This document shows, piece after piece, positions 1 through 10,017 of a stretch of DNA of 64,000 nt. The notes under the pieces are model-generated. The model had not been told where the DNA came from, searched no databases, and saw only the letters and a program-made list of their open reading frames with translations. The number at the start of each line of letters is the position of its first letter. The stretch's first letter is position 1. The position numbers were made by a program, and so were the translations under genes. Origin of the DNA: Artemisia argyi (taxonomy: Eukaryota; Streptophyta; Magnoliopsida; Asterales; Asteraceae); assembly GCA_030686995.1 (NCBI GenBank), contig CM060695.1:96314871-96378870 (forward strand), read 5' to 3'.

Positions 1-291
1 AACTCTCTGGATCGTCACGTGTATTTTCCACATCCACCTCTTTTGTAACTCTTGACGCCGTCATGTGGAGAGCCTTGACGCCGTCAGGTACTGTTCTAGC
101 AAGGAAATTTGAGACTTTGCCGTTTTCTTCACTTTTATGCTCCAAAAACGTCCAAAATACTTCCTTTTCCAGGTTTCTCTCCAAAAGTACCTAAAATGAC
201 AAAAGGAACGATTTAGGGCAATATTTGATCAAATAATCACGAATCCGGACTTAAATGACCCCTTAAAAGCGGTTCACTTTTCGCCTCATCA
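1..291 (-). repeat. Element A 3' LTR (first 291 bp only)
   Basis: The segment ends at 291 with CCTCATCA, the reverse complement of the LTR start TGATGAGG. It aligns with 6326-6616. It contains GACGCCGTC motifs. A polypurine-like motif (reverse complement TACCCTTACACTT, 294-306) abuts it, as expected just upstream of a 3' LTR. Confidence 0.9.
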
Positions 292-2740
292 AATACCCTT
301 ACACTTGAGATTTACTTGTCCTCAAGCAAATGCGCTTTTATTCTAATCAAAATGCAAGTTAGGGGTCATTTAACACTAATATAAAGTAATTACAACAAAT
401 AATCGTTCCACTAAAAACCAAAGACAAGCACGGAGGTTATACACTAGCACCTCACAAATAGTGTTTAGATACTCACATCTCTCAGGTGTAATAAAGTATA
501 TATCACAATATGGAAATGGAAAACATCTCTCACTACCTGTCATAATAAAATAGATTACCATAGGCTTGGGAAAGGATCAAACCTCCTCCACTTAGCGTAA
601 GCACCTAGGATAAACTATCAAAGAGGTCTTTTAAAGGGTTATAACGTTAGGTGTAGGGATATGGAAAAACACGGTTTATTTGGATAAAGGCAATATTTAC
701 TGGTGGCGAGTTAATCATCTTCATTAAGTACATGTACAATATGGCGTTGCTAAGCCAAGACTAGACTCGATTTAAGCTAAAGAATCAAAAATAACAAAAA
801 ACATAAACTAAACATAGAATGAAACGGGATGGTAGTCCGTATGTTTTTTTTTTCTCTTTTCTTTTTATATATATTTTTTTCTTTTTCTTAATTTTTTCGA
901 TTTTTTTTCCTGCATCACTCTTACCCTACCACCCAAAATAATACATCATAGGGAATGTACATTCCCCTTACACTTGAATTTTTACATACTTTATAATAAA
1001 CTAATCTAATGACTCAAATCAAGATAATCAAAACACTTGGATTACTTTTAACATTAACGCACATATGGGGGTAATAATTTGATGTTCTTCCCCATTACTC
1101 CATAACACAAGTACTTTACCCATGAGTCCCAATCGTCCCAAAACAATATGTACAAGATATGACTCGACTTAGCAACCATGTAATCAATTAGATAATTAAC
1201 TAAGGGTTTAAACAAATAACAATAATGCACTAAAGATGAGTGCATACATGGAAGGCTAAGGTGATTTGGTTTCACATTTGGGTGGGTTGTAACAAATTCT
1301 TCCTTTAAGTAAAATGCTTAAAGTTAGAAACGAAAAGATAGGCTCGGAGGGTCGTACTAGGGGTTTCGTGTACTAAAAATGAGTACAACTCTAAGGTGTG
1401 GGAAAAATTAATTGACTTTACTAGCCAAGTAATATGACTTAAATGGTCAAGTAATTATGATACGGGTTTAACACAAGGGTGATCCTAATGCCTCTTATCA
1501 TGTAGTAAATCCTACTACACAAATGTAGTCTCACTAGCGGTCTCGGGATGCATCACTAACGCAAGTTCTAGAATCTAAATGTTACCGGTACACTCATAAG
1601 CACTAATAATGAATTCTTTTCCTATCAAATCAAAAGGCGAACCTCACATATTTGGGTGGAAAATTTTTCTGAATGGTACGGTTTTGTGCTAGTCATACAA
1701 CTCCTATCCATGAGACGCTTGCTATGGCTAAAGTTTCACTCCTAAATGTTGTAAAAAATTTTAATTTTGGCGCTAAAATTACACTAACAAGTATTTTTCT
1801 TAGTTTTATTACACACCTACCATCAAACAAACAAACTCAAGTGCAATTGTATCCTATAAGGTATCATCATTTACCCTCCCCTTACACTTAAGATGAACAT
1901 TGTCCCCAATGTTCAATTAAAGGATGTAAAAGTAAAATAGGTAAAAGAATGAAAACAAATACTCCCCTGATTCATTCGGTGTGGATAGTGTGTCAACAAG
2001 GTTAGATCTTCCTCCAAGAAAATGAACATTCAAAGCTTCCCTTCCAGAAATATAAATCATCTTCTTGTCATATATAACCTGTTAAACCTGAGAAAACAAT
2101 CAAGGCAACCTCGTGTAAAATCGGCGGCAATTTATATATACTAACAAGTCCTAGAAAATAATGTAAGATATAATGCTTGTGGAATGAATGTTTGAAAATT
2201 TCAATATGGCTTATAAAACTAAAGAATTAACAAAAACTTTAAGACTCCGTTAGAAAAACAAAACTCGCAAAATTTCCAGAATTTTACACATGACGCCGTC
2301 AGAAGTGACCTGCAGAAATCTTTACGTTAAGTTTCCGGAAAATTTCTGGAAAAACTTATTTCCTACTTCCTAGAAAATTCCTGCAAAACATCATTATGAC
2401 TCAATACAAGCATTTGATTCTAACAAATACTAATACACATGTTCATTTAATATTGTGGCGAATCATGATCAATTTCGTTCTTATAAACAAATTTGGGGTT
2501 TCCCCTTACACTTAGCTTTTGCAAAATACCTTTATATGTAGTTAAGATGAAGTTAAACAACAAAATAAAGCATTTTCACAATTTAGTTTGAAGCATAATC
2601 TACCAACAATAAAAATAAAGAATGCATATGGAAGCAAATAACAATCAAACAAATAAAAATCACACAAAACATGGGTTGCCTCCCAAGAAGCGCTTTTCTT
2701 TATTTACGAGTCTTGTAGCTAGACTCAAGGTCACGGGCAA
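292..2740 (-). other. Element A 3' non-coding region
   Basis: No credible reading frame. It is homologous, on the opposite strand, to B 12289-14792. It holds four copies of the reverse complement of AAGTGTAAGGGG (about 294-306, 963-975, 1877-1889, 2501-2514), a pyrimidine-rich tract at 847-908 (purine-rich in the element's sense), one GACGCCGTC motif near 2292, and a stem-loop GAGTCT-7-AGACTC at 2708-2726 beside the reverse complement of GGGAGGCAACCC (about 2674-2684). Confidence 0.75.
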
Positions 2741-3301
2741 TTACATGACCTCATCATTGGTCTCATTCTCTAGGTCATCTCCAATCTTAGTTTTGTATTC
2801 CGGACCTAGTTGCAAACATTCCGTGTAGAAACCAAGTATTCTACTCATGACATAATCCACTCCTCTACGTCTATCCTCATCATTCCCATAATAAACCGTT
2901 TGCTTGTGTTCCTTTTCTATGTTTGATAGAAGGCGGTATTGTTCAATCTTATATGGTATTTGGTAAGCAATCTCATCGTTCTCTTCCTTGAATCTAACTA
3001 TCCCTAGGGACGGGTCATAACTCATCTTAGAGGCCTCAACAAACGGTTTTCCGAACACTACTTGACTTAGGCAACCATCTATCACCGGACAAGTATCCTC
3101 TACTATCACAAAGTCGGTAACATAAGTGAAGTTTCCTACAAAGACATGTAATCCTTTCACTCTTCCTACAAAGTTGCTCGTCCGATTCGTGTTGGGCATC
3201 ATCCTATATCCAAGTTGTTTTTTCATTACCCAATTATAACAGGTCCTAGTCATGATGTTCATAGGAGACCTAAGATCGATGTATGCTTTCCACACATGCA
3301 T
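2741..3301 (-). pseudogene. Element A aspartic protease-like region
   Basis: This 186-codon frame is the 3' part of the element's single gag-protease coding region. Residues around 40-100 resemble the retropepsin-like domain of Athila/Tat elements: a VFVGNFTYVTDF strand and a LSQVVFGKPFVE block that would correspond to the ILGxPFL end of the protease fold. A catalytic D-T/S-G triad is not visible; the nearest equivalent reads DLRSP near residue 10. The natural protein would begin upstream, so the first Met is not a true start. A frame change near 3390 separates it from the gag portion at 3343-4278. Inactive in this copy; role inferred from family resemblance. Confidence 0.65.
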
Positions 3302-3342
3302 ATGCCCAATATTGCATGGTATGTTGATGTTAGAGGGATCAC

Positions 3343-4278
3343 CTACTTTAATAAGAGGTGAACCAAGGATGTATGGTGTCTCAGGATCATCGAAAAATCC
3401 TTGTGGTATTCCCGTTCTTCCTTGGTGGGCAACTTATCAAAGTATTCTTCTACGTTTGCTAATTCCTCTAACTTTTCTCCCTTATTATCCTTAACTTTCT
3501 TAATCTCATCCCTAGTCCCGGTTTCTATTCCAACTTCATCCTTGTCACTTTCTTCTACATTCTTATCTATTGGCTTAATGGTGACAACGTTGACAAAGTG
3601 GACGTGTTTGGATGATGAGGGGTCCTTAATTTGGATTTCGCTACTAGTGTCCCTAGTGTCCTTCCTAGGTGTAGTTATCACTTGGTTGTTGAGGACTTTC
3701 AATAAGTTGTCAACCTTATTGGTCATCTCCGTTTGTTGTTGATTGAATTCAGTTTCAAACTTAGCTATGCGAGCTTCTTGAGATGCCATAAACTTGGACA
3801 TCAATCCTTCAAGATTATTGGTACTACCATAGTTATTGGAAGGATTGTTGTTGAAAGTACGGTTAGAGGGTGGACCGTTTGGTTGGTAACGATTAGGTGG
3901 ATTGGAAGAATTGTTTTTGGGCATGTTTTGGTTTTGTTTCCACCTAAGGTTCGGGTGATTTTTCCAAGAAGGGTTGTAGGAATCACCGTAAGGGTTTGGC
4001 TTGGGTTTTAAAGTGTACCACTTGTCTCCCGCTTCATCGGTACGCGAGGATGCGTAATCCGCATAAGCTTGTCCGGGGAGTTCCACGCAATCACGAGTTT
4101 CATGAGGACCACTACATAATTCGCATGAAGAAGTGATTTTGTTCACTTGGCTTGAAGGCTTAGGAGCTTCGTAGGATTTCATGAGAAACTTGACTTGGTC
4201 CTCAAGTTCCATGATCCTACTGTCGGGAGTGCTAGAATTGTTCGAAGGCAAAGATATTGCCTTGACCGTTTTGTTCAA
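3343..4278 (-). pseudogene. Element A gag, middle and C-terminal part with zinc knuckle
   Basis: A 311-codon frame continuous with upstream gag coding. Residues 52-64 form a shortened zinc knuckle, CELCSGPHETRDC (C-X2-C-X3-H-X4-C, one residue shorter than the usual CCHC box), expected to bind genomic RNA. An Asn/Pro/Gln-rich linker and a predicted coiled coil follow (about residues 155-200, pattern MSKFMASQEARIAKFE). It then loses frame near 3390, before the protease-like segment. The same coiled-coil pattern is in the B gag, which lacks the knuckle. Nucleocapsid-like function is inferred from the motif; this copy is not intact. Confidence 0.75.
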
Positions 4279-4392
4279 ATCACGGGGATCATTCCAACTT
4301 TCGTTGTCATAGAGAGCAAGATATTCTATGAGTTCCCATAATTCTTCCGCACTTAGATCATGTAGCTTGCCACCGGCCGATTGGTCAATGGT

Positions 4393-5008
4393 TCACTTTG
4401 TGGAGAGGTCGATATGGTCATAGAAGATTTGGACTTGGAGCCAAAGATCTATGCCATGATGAGGGACTTTTTGGAGTAAGTCCTTGAAACGAGTCCATGC
4501 TTCATATTGAGTTTCACCTTGACGTTTTTGGAACATCAAAATATAATTTCTAAGCTTGGTAGTTCTCCCCGGTAGGAAATTGAGCAAGGAAACGGGTGGT
4601 GAGATCATCCCATGAGATGATGGATCCCGCGGGTAAACGTTCAAGCCATTGACTAGCTTGATCACGTAGAGAGAATTGGAATAGGCGTAATCGGGTCAAC
4701 TCTCTAGTTGCAACATCAAGGTCTATGGAATCTACGATTTTAAGAAAATCCTTGAGATGTTGATTAGGATCTTCGGAACGAAGTCCATGGAATGCACATC
4801 CGCTTTGCACCAACCGGATGGTGTCAGATCGCAAGGGGGACCCATTGGCTCCTTGAGTGAGCTCAATAGTGTTTCGATAGCCTTGGTGGCTAGAACGGGA
4901 ATACTCTCCTAAAGTTCGGGGCCTAGGAGGTTGATTTGCTAGTGATGGGTTTTGTGAGTGGTTTTGTTGTGGTGGGTTGATGGGTTCAAAGATGTTACCA
5001 CCTTCCAT
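4393..5008 (-). pseudogene. Element A gag N-terminal (capsid-like) part
   Basis: The frame starts with MEGGNIFEP at 5008, as does the B gag, and covers the Retrotrans_gag-type capsid domain (HLKDFLKIVDSIDL, QASQWLERLPAGSI, YEAWTRFKDLL). It is broken twice: a frameshift near 4560 moves the reading into the frame spanning 4393-4665, and an in-frame TGA ends it at 4393 where B has CGC (Arg), so probably an Arg codon was lost. Beyond the stop, coding resemblance continues toward 4278. It would form the particle shell if intact. The start ATG lies about 145 bases downstream of the primer site, as in B. Confidence 0.8.
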
Positions 5009-5152
5009 GATGTCGGATGGTAAAGGTTACGAACAAAGTCACGAAGAAATGAGATAGACTAAAGAAAACCTAAAAATAAAAATAAAATCTTATTAGAAAG
5101 GAATCTAGCAAGTAGACCTAACAAAAAGAAATCCTAACCTAGACAATAACTA

Positions 5153-5172
5153 CTCCCCGGGCTGCGGCGCCA
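5153..5172 (-). other. Element A primer binding site (tRNA-Asp)
   Basis: On the minus strand the site begins TGGCGCCGCAGCC, complementary to the 3' end of plant tRNA-Asp(GTC) with a few mismatches. It lies six bases inside the 5' LTR end. Confidence 0.8.
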
Positions 5173-5178
5173 AAAACT

Positions 5179-6616
5179 TGATGCGTAGGATTGCACCCTC
5201 ACAAAAGGTTTTACCTCTCAAGGGGTCTTGAGAAGCTTACAACCCCCACCAGGCAGTGTACCTGATCGTTGTAGTATAGTATAGTCACAAGTACCAGGGG
5301 ATTGATCGTTCAACTCAAGAATAGTGTCGCTAAGATTAGAAAGTCTACTAAATTAAGTCTAGAGGTGAGGGATGATTCTTTTTGTATTTTTATATTTTCA
5401 TAAAAGCAAATAAAAATCTTGGGTTTTGAAGGAGTGGGCGGAATTAGTTGCTAGCCAACTAACCCAATTAACAACAAATGCAATAAAATGAAATAAAATA
5501 AATGAAAATGAAACTAATTATACTAATGTGGTGAAACAATAATGAGGAAAGTTGTGTTTACTTAGATTTCATTACTCCCTAGATATCTTTTACAGGTTGA
5601 TAGCTTGTTACTATTGCATGGATGACCGCATATTCCTTAATACTAGTCGTAGGGCCGTGTACAATATTCCCTAACTCTATAGGATCCTACTTCACTCCTA
5701 TGTCGAGCCGTTAGAAGCTCCTAACATAGGATCATTAGAATTCTCCTATGCATTAAATACAACCAAAAATCGTAGTAGACCTCCGATCATGTTTCTTAAG
5801 ACATTCAAGCAAGTTACCAATGGAAGTCTGCCAGTTTTCTTAAGCCTAACATCGAATACAATCATTTGTAACAATTATAAACAAACAATCAACGCATAAT
5901 CAACATCTAGGTTTCATTACATCTAAGCAAACACAATAAAGATCTAGCCTAGCATGTTAAATAGAAGACAAGTGTAAGATATAATCAAACAACACATAGA
6001 CATATTGAATGATTTGAAAGAGTACTTATCTTTAATTGAACATGAAAAATTCAAAGGGTTGGAACCCTTGAAAAAGCTGGAAAATTCGACCTAGGGTTTT
6101 TCCCTCAAAGTTGCACACTAATAAATGAAATTTGGAAAACTATATATAGATTTTACAGGGCGACGGCGTCATGTGTTAAGTTGGGACGTCGTCAACTCGC
6201 CGCCATAATGAAATCGTATTGCCTAGATCTACTTGTGACGCCGTCATGTGTAATTTTCTTCTAGGCTGTCACTAATGCTTGGACCATGACGGCCTTGGGT
6301 GCCGACGTCATCTCCTATGCACAAAAACTCTCTGGATCATCACATGTATTTTCCACATCCACCTCTTTTGTAACTCTTGACGCCGTCATGTGGAGAGCCT
6401 TGACGCCGTCAGGTACTGTTCCAGCAAGGAAATTTGAGACTTTGCCATTTTCTTCACTTTTATGCTCCAAAAATGTCCAAAATGCTTCATTTTCCAGATT
6501 TCTCTCTAAAAGTACCTAAAATGACAAAAGGAACGATTTAGGGCAATATTTGATCAAATAATCACGAATCCGGGCTTAAATGACCCCTTAAAAGCGGTTC
6601 ATTTTTCGCCTCATCA
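5179..6616 (-). repeat. Element A 5' LTR
   Basis: 1438 bp with TGATG...CATCA ends. On the minus strand it has a TATATATA box (6141-6148). Upstream of that is a cluster of GACGGCGTC/GACGCCGTC palindromes (6162-6411), the nearest ending 13 bp from the TATA. Near its 3' end is a stretch complementary to tRNA-Asp 5' sequence (5266-5280). Confidence 0.88.
6162..6411 (-). promoter_or_regulatory. GACGGCGTC palindrome cluster, element A LTR promoter
   Basis: Exact copies at 6162-6170, 6379-6387 and 6402-6410, with degenerate copies between. The cluster lies immediately upstream, on the minus strand, of the TATA box at 6141-6148. Regulatory function is inferred from the fixed position. Confidence 0.55.
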
Positions 6617-6838
6617 CCTTCTGACTAGATTTAACCTGATTTGTCTCAATCTGAAGAATCCGAAACCACCTTGTCTAGGTCGAGTCATGAGAAACTATTT
6701 TGTTTTTGAAGATTCTTTTAGAAGAACCTCCCCGAGCGTGAGGATAATTGTGATGATCTTTTGCAATTTGCTACGACTCCGTCTAACTTTGCGACTTCAA
6801 ATTTCGAGGACGAAAATTTTCTTTTAGAGGGGAAGAGT
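6617..6838 (+). pseudogene. T1 internal 3' end and polypurine tract
   Basis: Last 222 bp of the internal region of a Tekay-like Ty3-gypsy element. It holds a TTTCGAGGACGAAAAT block, typical of the region just after pol in Tekay/Del chromoviruses, and the purine tract AGAGGGGAAGAGT (6826-6838) abutting the LTR start at 6839. The same block precedes the T3 3' LTR at 45721-45757. The rest of T1 pol lies left of element A, outside the window. Confidence 0.75.
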
Positions 6839-7120
6839 TGTAAAACCCAAAATTTTGAAACATGTAAATGACAAAAATGCCCCTACATTTAAAAATCTTA
6901 ATAATTACTTAATTAAATATCAAAATAATCCCAAACACTTTGAAATTTAGCAACGTATGATCCATATTATTTTTGTTAGAACATTTTCAAGATTTTACGT
7001 GCTCTAAAATTATATAACACGCCTAAATTCCATTATATGGTCCGAATTATATTTTTAGAATATGTACACTTTATATTAAAAGGGATAAGCATTATGTATA
7101 TGTATAAGATCATTTGAGTA

Positions 7121-7838
7121 CCAAATTTTTTTTATATACCAAGGGACTAATCTCCACCTTCCATCTTCCCTCCATTTTTATTTTATCTAGTGGATGAGAT
7201 TAATCCCAACAATTTAAAAAACTCACTTTCATCCTTTTTTTCAAATATTAATATCTTTCAAACCGTTAATCGTTAAGCGAAAAAAATATACCGTTACGAC
7301 GAGCATTTAATTATCTTTCTATAGATATGCCATTTGATATATTTTTGACAATTTTTTTTTTCCTTTTTTTCACGTTTTTTTCGTGATCGAAAAAATCATA
7401 TATGATATTATATATCAAATCATATATGATATTACATATCATATATGATATGTAATATCATATATGATATGTAATATCATATATATGATATATCATATAT
7501 GATATTACATATCATATATGATATTACATATCATATATGATATGTAATATCATATATGATTTGATATATAATATCATATATGATTTTTTCGATCACGAAA
7601 AAAACGTGAAAAAAAACAAAAAAAAATTTGTCGAAAGTATATCAAATAGACTATCTATAGAAAGATAATTAAATGCTCGTCGCGATGGTGTAATTATTTT
7701 CACTTAATGATTAACAGTTTAAGAGATATTTAAATTATAAAAAATGGATGAAATATTAAAATCCTTTTAATCTCAACCATTGATTTCCATTTAGATGGAT
7801 TGTGAGGATGAGTCCCTTGGTATGTAAGAAAAGTTTGG
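7121..7838. mobile_element. Foldback MITE (long inverted repeat) in the T1 LTR
   Basis: 718-bp element whose two halves are near-complete inverted repeats. The ends read CCAAATTTTT... and ...AAGTTTGG, with TA on both sides (7119-7120, 7839-7840), fitting a TA target duplication. Both arms share ATACCAAGGGACT near the ends and ATCTATAGAAAGAT-type sequence farther in. No coding capacity. The TA target suggests a Tc1/mariner-like origin, but I do not recognise the family. Confidence 0.75.
7368..7608. repeat. Near-perfect palindrome of ATATCATATATGAT units
   Basis: Centre of the MITE. Short ATATCATATATGATAT units alternate with TACATATC and are flanked by TTCGTGATCGAAAAAAT and its reverse complement. 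The whole block is close to self-complementary and would form a long cruciform or a hairpin RNA. Confidence 0.85.
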
Positions 7839-8647
7839 TATTTAATATAACTCTCCTCTTATGTATATTGGGAAATCAATCAATAATTTGATTTTGGCCA
7901 TCAATCCCTTGATTCCAGCCAAAATATCCCTTCCCATATCCCTCTATATTTGTCCCTTGATTTGTTTTCACATTTTACAAAATAAAAACACACATTCCGA
8001 ACCCTAAAAACTTGTAAAGGCGGCTCCCAATTTTTCCAAAATGTTTGACCATTTTTCCTGGACTTTTTTGAAGGCATAGAAAGCTAGAAAAATACTGGTG
8101 AAGGCTGTGGGTGTCTCGTTTGAATATTGGAGTTTTATTGGTGTCGTTAAATCCTAGCCGAGAGGTGAAAAATCATTCTGCTCATTCCACACATTTGAAT
8201 CTCTTTCTCGTATTTTTTTTATCATCATATATATCACATATGATCTGTACAAAATGTTAAAATGGATCCATGCATGTTCTACTGATTATACGAATGAACA
8301 TAAAACTATAAACCCTAAATTGACCTAAAAATCTATATCGGCTTATATTAATTTTTGGTACCTTGACATTATTTTTCTTCTGTGTAATCAGGTCCATACG
8401 AAATATATAAAATGTTATCATTTGTATTCGAATCCTAGAACATTGATGAGGCGAAAAATGATCCGTTTTTAGGGGGTCATTTAAGCCCGAATCCGAATTT
8501 ATTTGATCAAATATTGCCCTAAATCATTCCTTTTGTGATTTTAGGTGTTTGGAGAGTGAATTCTGGAAAAGAGGCTATTTTGGACGTTTTTGGAGCATAA
8601 AGTGAAGAAAACAACAAAGTACCAAATCCAAGCTGGAATTACAAGGT

Positions 8648-8888
8648 GACGGCGTCAAGAATTTACTCTTGACGGCGTCAGAAAGGATGAATATTTTACC
8701 GAAGGTTGTGAAGGCGTCAGATGAAGAGATGACGGCGTCAAAATGACCAAGATTAATTTACCGAGGGTGGTGACGGCGTCACATAGGCCGTCACGATTGG
8801 ATCTAGGGCGTCCGAGGAAGTATATGGCGGCGAGTTGACGGCGTCAGATTTTACTCTTGACGCCGTCAGGACGATTTTCCTATATATA
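8648..8888 (+). promoter_or_regulatory. LTR promoter: GACGGCGTC palindromes plus TATA box
   Basis: Exact GACGGCGTC or its complement at 8648, 8671, 8731, 8772, 8837 and 8859 (starts), plus a degenerate copy at 8710. The last two form a perfect 11-bp inverted pair (TGACGGCGTCA / TGACGCCGTCA). TATATATA follows at 8881, 13 bp after the last copy. The same arrangement is in the 3' LTR (TATA at 15230). Half-sites read TGACG, a core that plant TGA-type bZIP factors are known to bind; that link is a hypothesis. Confidence 0.6.
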
Positions 8889-9752
8889 GTTTTCTAGTTT
8901 TTTTCATTAGAGGGAGAAGTTTTGGTGAAACCCTAAAGACGATTTTGGTGCCTCTTTTACAGGTTTTTCAAGGGTTCCAAACCCTTGAGACCTTGCATTG
9001 TAATTGAGATAAGTATACTCTTAATTCAATCAATATGTCTATGTGTTGGTTGTCTATCTTTTGTTCTTATCTTAATTCTACTATGCTAGGCTAAATTTCC
9101 TTTGTGTTTGCTTAGATCTAATGAAACCTAGATGTTGATTATGTGTTGATTACTTGTCTATTCTTGTTTTGAATGAATGATATTATATGTTAGGCTTAAG
9201 AAAACTGGCAGATCTCCAAATGGTAACATGCTTGAACGTCTTAAGAAACATGAACCGAGGCGTACTAGGTCTTTATTGGTTGTATTTAATGCATGAGCCA
9301 CTGTTTACAATCCCTATAGTTGTGCTGGGTCATGGTGTAGGAGGAGATAAGAGCTCATAGAGTTGGGGAGTTATGTATGCCACTCCACGAATGGTATTAA
9401 GGAATACAACCCGTCATTCATACAAGTGTAACAAGTAATTAACATGTAAAAGATATCTAGGGAGTAATGAAGTCTAAGTAAACACAATTTCTCCAACCAC
9501 TGCTCACAACCTTAGTTTAATATTAGTTTAATTTCATTTTCATTAGTTAATTAGTTATAAAGTAGTTTTTGGGTTAGTTGATTAGCAACTAATTCCGCCC
9601 ACTCCTTCAAAACCCGAGATTTTACTTGCTTTCATAAAATATAAAAACACAAAAATAATCATCTTCCATCTCTAGAACTATTAATTAGGCTTTCTAATCC
9701 TAGCGACACTATTCCTAAGCTGAACGATCAATCCCCCGGTACTTGTCACTAT

Positions 9753-9767
9753 ACTATACTACAACGA
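9753..9767 (+). other. U5 stretch complementary to tRNA-Asp 5' end
   Basis: ACTATACTACAACGA is the exact complement of nucleotides 2-16 of plant tRNA-Asp(GTC) as I recall it. It lies 86 bases upstream of the primer site on the same strand. Equivalent copies are at 5266-5280, 31006-31020, 34257-34271 (minus) and 16102-16116 (plus). Confidence 0.6.
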
Positions 9768-9853
9768 TCAGGTACACTGCCTGGTGGGGGTTGTAAGCCT
9801 CACGAGATCCCTCGAGAGGTAAAGCAAGGTGCGATTCCCACGCATCAAGTTTT

Positions 9854-9871
9854 TGGCGCCGCAGCCGGGGA
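9854..9871 (+). other. Element B primer binding site (tRNA-Asp)
   Basis: TGGCGCCGCAGCCGGGGA pairs with the last 18 nucleotides of plant tRNA-Asp at 16 of 18 positions. It starts six bases after the 5' LTR end. Confidence 0.9.
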
Positions 9872-10017
9872 ATAGTTATTGTCTAGGTTAGGATTTCTTT
9901 TTATTAGGTCTACTTGCTAGATTCCTTTCTAGTAAGATTTTATTTTTATTTTTAGGTCTTCTTTAGTCTATCTTATTTCTTCGTGCTTTTGTTCGTAACT
10001 CTTTACCATCCGACATC

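Larger units (their letters stand above)
1..6616 (-). mobile_element. Element A: Athila/Tat-like LTR retrotransposon, minus strand, left end cut by window
   Basis: On the minus strand the order is 5' LTR (5179-6616), tRNA-Asp primer site (5153-5172), a decayed gag-protease region (2741-5008), a long non-coding region, and the start of the 3' LTR (1-291). There is no reverse transcriptase, RNase H or integrase core, so the copy is non-autonomous. The visible 291 bp of the 3' LTR differ from the 5' LTR at about 11 positions by eye (near 4%), so it is clearly older than element B. It is inserted in the internal part of T1; the flank after 6616 is CCTTC, but the matching duplication lies outside the window. 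Confidence 0.85.
8444..9847 (+). repeat. Element B 5' LTR
   Basis: Begins TGATGAGGCG and ends ACGCATCA. Contains the palindrome cluster at 8648-8867, a TATATATA box at 8881-8888, and a stretch complementary to tRNA-Asp at 9753-9767. Confidence 0.95.

Noticed and set aside
5262..5310. Possible tRNA-Asp gene or tRNA-derived SINE
   Set aside because: Only the 5' part of tRNA-Asp is matched, with a 5-base insert; no anticodon arm, T arm or B box follows. The same block sits at one fixed place in every LTR of the family, so it is an LTR component.
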